Origin: Actinomycetota bacterium | GTDB lineage: Bacteria > Actinomycetota > Actinomycetes > S36-B12 | Direction of reading: 5' to 3' | DNA: 54,255 nucleotides | NCBI GenBank assembly: GCA_010029945.1 | Contig: RGQW01000001.1 | Span: forward strand, 1 to 54,255 | Shown: piece after piece, positions 49,919 to 54,255 of the stretch | How the letters are laid out: the number at the start of each line of letters is the position of its first letter | Position numbering within the stretch: position 1 is the stretch's first letter | Program-made: the position numbers and the translations under genes | The notes under the pieces: model-generated | Told to the model about the DNA's origin: nothing | Seen by the model: the letters and a program-made list of their open reading frames with translations, nothing else | The model's database searches: none

Positions 49919-50746
49919 TCATGCGTCGGGCTCGGACAGGTGGGTTGATCGCCCAACCCCCGCGCGGAGCTCCGCAGCGAATCGACCCACCTCGGCCGTG
50001 GCCTCGGCACTTGATTCGGCATCGAGGACTCGCCGGATGAATGCTGAACCCACGATTACTCCATCTGCGTACCCGGCGATCGACTCTGCCTGTTCAGCAG
50101 AGGAGACACCCAAGCCGACACCGATCGGCTGGCGTGTGCGCTCGCGTACCCGACCCACGAGCTGCGGGGCTGCGTCACTCACCGTGTCGCGAGTCCCGGT
50201 TACTCCCATCGTGGATGCCGCGTAGACGAAACCGGTCGTCGCACCAGAGACGATGTCGATTCGCGCATCGGTCGATGACGGCGCCACGAGAAAGGTGCGG
50301 TCGATCCCCGCGGCCTCGGTCACCTCGATCCATGCATCGGCCTCTTCGGGCGTCAGGTCTGGCGTGATGACGCCGCTTCCGCCCGCCGCAGCAAGTTCGT
50401 CGGCGAACTTCTGCACTCCGAAACGCTCGATGGGATTCCAGTAGCTCATGACATACACCGCTTGATGCTCCGCCGGCGTCAGGCGGTCGACCACGCTCAG
50501 GACGTCAGCAGTCGTCACCCCCCGCTCGAGCGCGATTTCCACCGATTCCTGGATCGCGGGGCCGTCCATGAGTGGGTCGGAGTACGGGAGACCCACCTCC
50601 AACAGGTCGACACCGGAGTCGAGCATGGTTTGGAAGATCTCGACACTGTCATCGACCGTGGGGAACCCCGCCGGGAGGTAGCCGATGAGTGCTGATCGAT
50701 GCTGTGTCCGGGCGGCGTCGAAAACGGCCGCGGTCCGCGGATTCAC
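49919..50746 (-). CDS. trpA: Tryptophan synthase, alpha chain
   Basis: TrpA cleaves indole-glycerol phosphate and channels indole to TrpB. The 275 residues contain the substrate segment [13 protein letters not shown], catalytic Glu and Asp in [19 protein letters not shown], and the phosphate loop [15 protein letters not shown]. The GTG at 50746 overlaps the trpB stop (GTGA); a longer frame extends into trpB. Last gene of trpC-trpB-trpA. Confidence 0.96.
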   Translation of the reverse strand: MNPRTAAVFDAARTQHRSALIGYLPAGFPTVDDSVEIFQTMLDSGVDLLEVGLPYSDPLMDGPAIQESVEIALERGVTTADVLSVVDRLTPAEHQAVYVMSYWNPIERFGVQKFADELAAAGGSGVITPDLTPEEADAWIEVTEAAGIDRTFLVAPSSTDARIDIVSGATTGFVYAASTMGVTGTRDTVSDAAPQLVGRVRERTRQPIGVGLGVSSAEQAESIAGYADGVIVGSAFIRRVLDAESSAEATAEVGRFAAELRAGVGRSTHLSEPDA

Positions 50747-51960
50747 GTCGTGTCGATTCCAAACCAGCGAGCAGCAGTTTCCACGTCCTTGTCCCCTCGC
50801 CCGGACAGATTGATCACGATCACCGCATCCGGACCGAGCTCTCGACCCAGACGCATAGCCCCCGCGAGAGCATGCGCCGTTTCGATGGCCGGCAATATCC
50901 CTTCGGTGCGACTCACGATCGAGAACGCTTCCATCGCTTCGGCGTCCGTCACCGGCTCGTAGGTGGCCCGACCCGAGTCGTGCAGCCACGCGTGCTCGGG
51001 GCCCACGCCGGGGTAATCCAGTCCGGCACTGATCGAATGTGACGGGATGGTTTGGCCCCACTCATCCTGCATGACGTACGTGCGCGCACCGTGCAGAACG
51101 CCCGGCGCACCCATGGCGAATCGCGCCGCGTGTCGACCGGATTCCACGCCTTCCCCACCAGCTTCGTAGCCGACCAAGCGCACCTCGGGATCATCGAGGA
51201 ACGCCGAGAACAAGCCCATCGCGTTGGACCCTCCGCCGACACACGCCACTGCTGCATCCGGCAACCGGCCCTCGATCTCGAGAATCTGCTCCCGCGTTTC
51301 ACGTCCGATGACGCTGTGGAAGTGCCGGACGATGCGCGGGAACGGTGATGGTCCCGTCACGGTTCCCAGCAGATAATGCGTTGTCGCGACGTTGGTGACC
51401 CAGTCACGCATCGCCTCGTTGATGGCGTCTTTGAGAGTCTGGCTTCCCGTTTCGACCGGGATGACGGTCGCGCCGAGCAATTGCATACGCGCGACGTTCA
51501 GCGCTTGCCGTTGGGTGTCTTCCTTGCCCATGTAGACGACACATTCCAACCCCATCAGTGCCGCGGCTGTCGCCGATGCGACTCCGTGTTGGCCGGCGCC
51601 TGTCTCGGCGATGATGCGCGTCTTGCCCATGCGGGCAGCCAACAGCGCCTGTCCGAGAACGTTGTTGATCTTGTGAGATCCCGTGTGGTTGAGGTCCTCT
51701 CGCTTGAAGTAGATGCGGGCCCCACCGCACTCGCGTTCAAAGCGCGCCGCTCGAGTCAACGGAGAGGGTCGTCCGGTGTAGTCCTTCTCCAGGTCCGCGA
51801 GTTCCCGGGCGAAGTCCGGATCGGCGCATGCAGCGTCGAAGGCTTCTTCCAGTTGATCGAGGGCAGCCATCAACGCTTCTGGAACGAAACGACCCCCGTA
51901 CGGGCCGAAATGACCCGGTGCTGACGAGCGAGCATCAACGGTGTCGGCAGAGGCAGTCAC
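50743..51960 (-). CDS. trpB: Tryptophan synthase, beta chain
   Basis: TrpB condenses indole and serine on PLP. The 405 residues show the PLP lysine in [20 protein letters not shown], the TETGAGQHG loop (here [13 protein letters not shown]) and [13 protein letters not shown] for phosphate binding. This is the standard TrpB1 form expected to pair with TrpA. The GTG overlaps the trpC stop (GTGA) and the 3' end overlaps trpA in the same way. Confidence 0.97.
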   Translation of the reverse strand: MTASADTVDARSSAPGHFGPYGGRFVPEALMAALDQLEEAFDAACADPDFARELADLEKDYTGRPSPLTRAARFERECGGARIYFKREDLNHTGSHKINNVLGQALLAARMGKTRIIAETGAGQHGVASATAAALMGLECVVYMGKEDTQRQALNVARMQLLGATVIPVETGSQTLKDAINEAMRDWVTNVATTHYLLGTVTGPSPFPRIVRHFHSVIGRETREQILEIEGRLPDAAVACVGGGSNAMGLFSAFLDDPEVRLVGYEAGGEGVESGRHAARFAMGAPGVLHGARTYVMQDEWGQTIPSHSISAGLDYPGVGPEHAWLHDSGRATYEPVTDAEAMEAFSIVSRTEGILPAIETAHALAGAMRLGRELGPDAVIVINLSGRGDKDVETAARWFGIDTT

Positions 51961-52775
51961 GAGGTCATCCTCCTGCCGTGACGCAGGGCGGGGTGCGCTC
52001 CTGCCGTGACGAGATCGTGGACCGCGAGGCGAGGATCCTTGCCGGTGACCAGGCTTTCGCCGACCAGGACGCCGTCCGCTCCCGCCTCGGCATAGGCGAT
52101 CAAGTCATGGGGCTCCCGAACACCCGATTCTGCGATCTTGATGCAGGTATCCGGGATCAGGTGCGCCACTCGCGCGAAGACGCCCCTGTCAACCTCCAGC
52201 GTGGTCAGGTCTCGGGCATTCACGCCGATGACGTCCGCACCCGCGTCCAGGGCACGGGCGATCTCCGTCTCGTCGTGCACCTCCACCAGTGGAGTCAACC
52301 CCAGACTTCGGGAGCGCTCGACGAGTGACACAAGAGCGTCCTGTTCGAGCGCGGCCACGATCAGCAGGACGAGGTCCGCGCCGTAGGCCCGTGCTTCCCA
52401 GAGTTGATAACTCCCGATGACGAAGTCTTTGCGCAACACCGGTACGTCGACGGCGGCACGCACCGATGCGAGGTCGTCCAGACTCCCTCCGAAGCGACGT
52501 TCCTCAGTCAAGACACTGATGCAGTGCGCTCCACCAGCTTCGTAGTCGCGAGCCAGAGCGGCCGGATCGGCGATCTCTGCCAGCGGTCCTCGACTCGGGC
52601 TTTCTCGCTTGACTTCGGCGATGACACATACGTCCTCATCGGTGAACATCGGGCGCGGATCTCTCGGTGTACTGGTCGTACTCGCGCGTTCCTTGACGTG
52701 CTCAAGGGGAACGCGTTGCATCCGCTGCGCCACGTCTTCGCGGACTCCGTCAAGGATGTCGTTGAGGACGTTCAT
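51957..52775 (-). CDS. trpC: Indole-3-glycerol-phosphate synthase
   Basis: TrpC makes indole-glycerol phosphate for TrpA. The 272 residues contain [15 protein letters not shown] (catalytic Lys and Glu), [25 protein letters not shown] and IAESGV. It is monofunctional, without TrpF. TACTGT ends 6 nt before the ATG, and TTGCAA lies 16 nt further up, so trpC-trpB-trpA starts as a leaderless mRNA and there is no room for a trp attenuator. trpE and trpD are not in the window. Confidence 0.96.
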   Translation of the reverse strand: MNVLNDILDGVREDVAQRMQRVPLEHVKERASTTSTPRDPRPMFTDEDVCVIAEVKRESPSRGPLAEIADPAALARDYEAGGAHCISVLTEERRFGGSLDDLASVRAAVDVPVLRKDFVIGSYQLWEARAYGADLVLLIVAALEQDALVSLVERSRSLGLTPLVEVHDETEIARALDAGADVIGVNARDLTTLEVDRGVFARVAHLIPDTCIKIAESGVREPHDLIAYAEAGADGVLVGESLVTGKDPRLAVHDLVTAGAHPALRHGRRMTS

Positions 52776-52809
52776 AGCCCCACAGTACGCCCGGTGTCTG
52801 CGCTTGCAA
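52776..52809 (-). promoter_or_regulatory. trpCBA leaderless promoter
   Basis: The -10 TACTGT is at 52787-52782, 6 nt before the trpC ATG, with a -35-like TTGCAA 16 nt upstream of it (about 52809-52804). This is the only promoter of the set with a convincing -35. Confidence 0.6.
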
Positions 52810-52817
52810 TCGGGGCT

Positions 52818-53276
52818 CTAACCCACCCCAGATCCCAGGTAGGGAACGAAGTTGCGCACCACACCAAAGATCAGCACGCCGATCAGCAGCCAGACCATGA
52901 GTCGAGATCGCCGTGCTTGCGTTGCAATATCGACGACCGGGCGCCGACCGGTCCACGATCGATAGGCCCAGACAGCGAAGGCGACGATCACGACCGGCCA
53001 AAAAATGATCAGCAGAATGTTGTGATCAGCCATCCCCGAGAGGTCGCCATAGAGCAGGTCGTAGGTACCACGCATGCCCCCGCACCCCGGACAGTCCAAA
53101 CCCAAAAAGATTTGGCTCGGGCACCCGGGGTAATGCCCGGGAACGTTCGGGTCCACAGCGCGCAGGTAGACGCCTGCTGCGAGAGCGGCAATTCCGGTGA
53201 TGAACACCGGCAGCATTCGCCGGCGTCGCGATCGCTCGTCGACCGCGACACGAGTCTGGTCATCGAGCGTCCCCAT
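52818..53276 (-). CDS. DUF2752 membrane protein
   Basis: The 152 residues carry three likely membrane segments (VFITGIAALAAGVYL, ILLIIFWPVVIVAFAVWAY, LMVWLLIGVLIFGVV). They also carry the DUF2752 cysteine motif GLDCPGCGGMRG after CPSQIF. The function is unknown. The gene lies beside trpC in many Actinobacteria. TACGAT ends 6 nt before the ATG at 53276 (leaderless); an upstream in-frame ATG lies in the shadow of the kinase gap. It ends 42 nt before trpC. The kinase stop is 46 nt upstream. Confidence 0.85.
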   Translation of the reverse strand: MGTLDDQTRVAVDERSRRRRMLPVFITGIAALAAGVYLRAVDPNVPGHYPGCPSQIFLGLDCPGCGGMRGTYDLLYGDLSGMADHNILLIIFWPVVIVAFAVWAYRSWTGRRPVVDIATQARRSRLMVWLLIGVLIFGVVRNFVPYLGSGVG

Positions 53277-53322
53277 TCGTGAATCGTACGCCGTCATCCG
53301 AGCCCCGAGGGGCCGTCGAGCC

Positions 53323-54255
53323 CTACGCCAGGGGGATTCTGATCCAGAAGGACGAACCCACCCCTGGACTGCTGGTGACCGCAGCGGCGCCCCCCATGCG
53401 TGAGGCGAGTCGATCGACAAGCGCCAGGCCCAGTCCGGTGCCGACGGGCCGCACACCGCGATATCGCTCGTGCAACGCGCCTGGCTCGAAGGCGACAGCA
53501 AGGTCGTCCTCGCTTAAACCAGGGCCGCTGTCCCGAACCTCAATGACGGCAAACGAGCCATCCGCGATCGCAGCGTCCGTATGGATCGCGAGATGAATCT
53601 GCGACCCCTGGGGAGAAACCCGTAGGGCGTTCTCCATCAGGTTGTCGATGATTTGGCGAAGGCGCATCGCATCCACGTGGACGTGGACGGGCCGCGCTGC
53701 TTCCGCGAGCGTCAAGGTGACACCATCGCGATCGCATCGAGTTCGCCACACCTCTGCTGCCTCGGTGAGGATCTCCCGAACGTCGACGTCGGTTGCATTG
53801 ACATGAAAGTCAGCGGCACCCAATCGCGCGAGGTCGAGAAGGTCGTGGACGAGTCGATCCAAACGACTCGCCTCGTGACCGATGGTCGCACCGACACTCG
53901 TCAGTTGCTCGGGGTCGAGGATGTCGTCGTTGAGGGCTTCCGCGTAACCCCTGATCGCCGTGAGTGGCGTTCGCAGCTCGTGAGAGACCGACAGCAAGAA
54001 CTCTCGTTGGCGACCTTCGGACGTCGCGAGGGCTGCGTTCAGGGCATTCAACGCCTCGGCGATATCCGCGACTTCCGCTGGCCCCCGCGGGGTGAGGCGC
54101 TCATCCCTTTCCCCGCCCGCCATGCGATGGGCGACTCCTTGGGCGTCGCGCAAAGGACGGGAGAGCCGTCGCGCGACAAGGTAAGCAATGCCGACGGAGA
54201 TAACCAAGCCCAGCGCCAGAGCGGCCGCAATTCGTGCGAGGAATTTCGTGCCGAG
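53323..54255 (-). CDS. Sensor histidine kinase, C-terminal part (start outside the window)
   Basis: Only the last 310 codons are present. They encode the end of a membrane helix (ALALGLVISVGIAYLVARR), a HAMP linker (SRPLRDAQGVAHRMAGG), the dimerisation domain with the phosphorylated His in SVSHELRTPLTAIRGYAEAL, and the ATPase domain: N box QIIDNLMENALRVSP, G1 VRDSGPGLSEDD, G2 RPVGTGLGLALVDRLASRMG. The missing 5' part should encode the sensor region. Its response regulator would normally lie just upstream, outside the window. The ligand is unknown. No link to trp regulation is shown by sequence. Confidence 0.93.
   Translation of the reverse strand, partial: LGTKFLARIAAALALGLVISVGIAYLVARRLSRPLRDAQGVAHRMAGGERDERLTPRGPAEVADIAEALNALNAALATSEGRQREFLLSVSHELRTPLTAIRGYAEALNDDILDPEQLTSVGATIGHEASRLDRLVHDLLDLARLGAADFHVNATDVDVREILTEAAEVWRTRCDRDGVTLTLAEAARPVHVHVDAMRLRQIIDNLMENALRVSPQGSQIHLAIHTDAAIADGSFAVIEVRDSGPGLSEDDLAVAFEPGALHERYRGVRPVGTGLGLALVDRLASRMGGAAAVTSSPGVGSSFWIRIPLA

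Noticed and set aside
50747..51061. trpA frame extending to 51061
   Set aside because: It lies within trpB. The GTGA overlap start matches TrpA length.
52776..52817. trp leader peptide and attenuator before trpC
   Set aside because: The promoter places the transcript start at the ATG, and there is no Trp-rich short frame.

Overview
The window is a 54 kb piece of a bacterial chromosome. Apart from one end it reads as a single ordinary actinobacterial core-gene neighbourhood. The order pyrR-pyrB-pyrC-(PH-like)-carA-carB-...-pyrF-gmk-rpoZ-coaBC-metK-priA-def-fmt-rsmB-rpe-ribD-ribE-ribBA-ribH-hisE-hisG is the one I know from Streptomyces and mycobacteria. So are infC-rpmI-rplT-rRNA methylase-pheS-pheT-argC-argJ-argB and trpC-trpB-trpA-lgt-gltB-gltD-pyk. 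Base composition is high but not extreme (about 64% G+C where I counted), PriA has lost its ATPase motifs as in other Actinobacteria, and many genes start without a leader. I infer an uncultured member of class Actinomycetia and cannot name the genus.

Layout, left to right. Almost all genes are on the minus strand, so transcription runs right to left. 1-160: foreign-looking DNA (about 46% G+C) joined to a truncated argB. 48-2760: argC-argJ-argB behind a probable ArgR operator. 2830-6416: pheS-pheT. 6443-10107: a sulfate-activation group (cysD, cysNC fusion) preceded by an unrecognised Fe(II)/2-oxoglutarate oxygenase-like gene, inserted between the rRNA methylase and pheS. 10210-12320: infC-rpmI-rplT-methylase with a long structured leader. 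12555-14936: small conserved genes and an MFS transporter. 15050-16170: hisE-hisG. 16250-20343: rpe-ribD-ribE-ribBA-ribH, every junction overlapping. 20395-21210: an inositol-monophosphatase-family gene. 21247-24101: def-fmt-rsmB. 24132-27360: metK-priA. 27416-40331: a continuous UMP operon (pyrR to pyrF) running into gmk, rpoZ and coaBC. 40400-41833: pyk. 41858-49845: dsbA-like, lgt, gltB, gltD. 49919-52775: trpC-trpB-trpA. 52818-53276: a DUF2752 membrane protein. 53323-54255: the 3' part of a sensor histidine kinase that starts outside the window.

Regulation visible in the DNA. About ten genes have a -10 element (usually TAGGCT or TAGACT, always close to TANNNT) ending 6-7 nt before an ATG or GTG, which is the layout of leaderless mRNAs. 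Exceptions carry regulation: a PyrR-type binding loop containing the Shine-Dalgarno of pyrR, a LacI-like palindrome at the pyk promoter, a 28-bp palindrome over the argC promoter, and a roughly 220-nt leader with two hairpins before infC. infC probably starts at ATC and pyrF probably at ATT.

The two observations least explained by known biology are the oxygenase-cysD-cysNC group and the argB junction. The junction leads to a phage-like reading frame, but may be an assembly chimera because it lies at the window edge. No RNA genes, CRISPR arrays, insertion sequences or origins were seen. No stretch longer than 300 bases lacks a gene.
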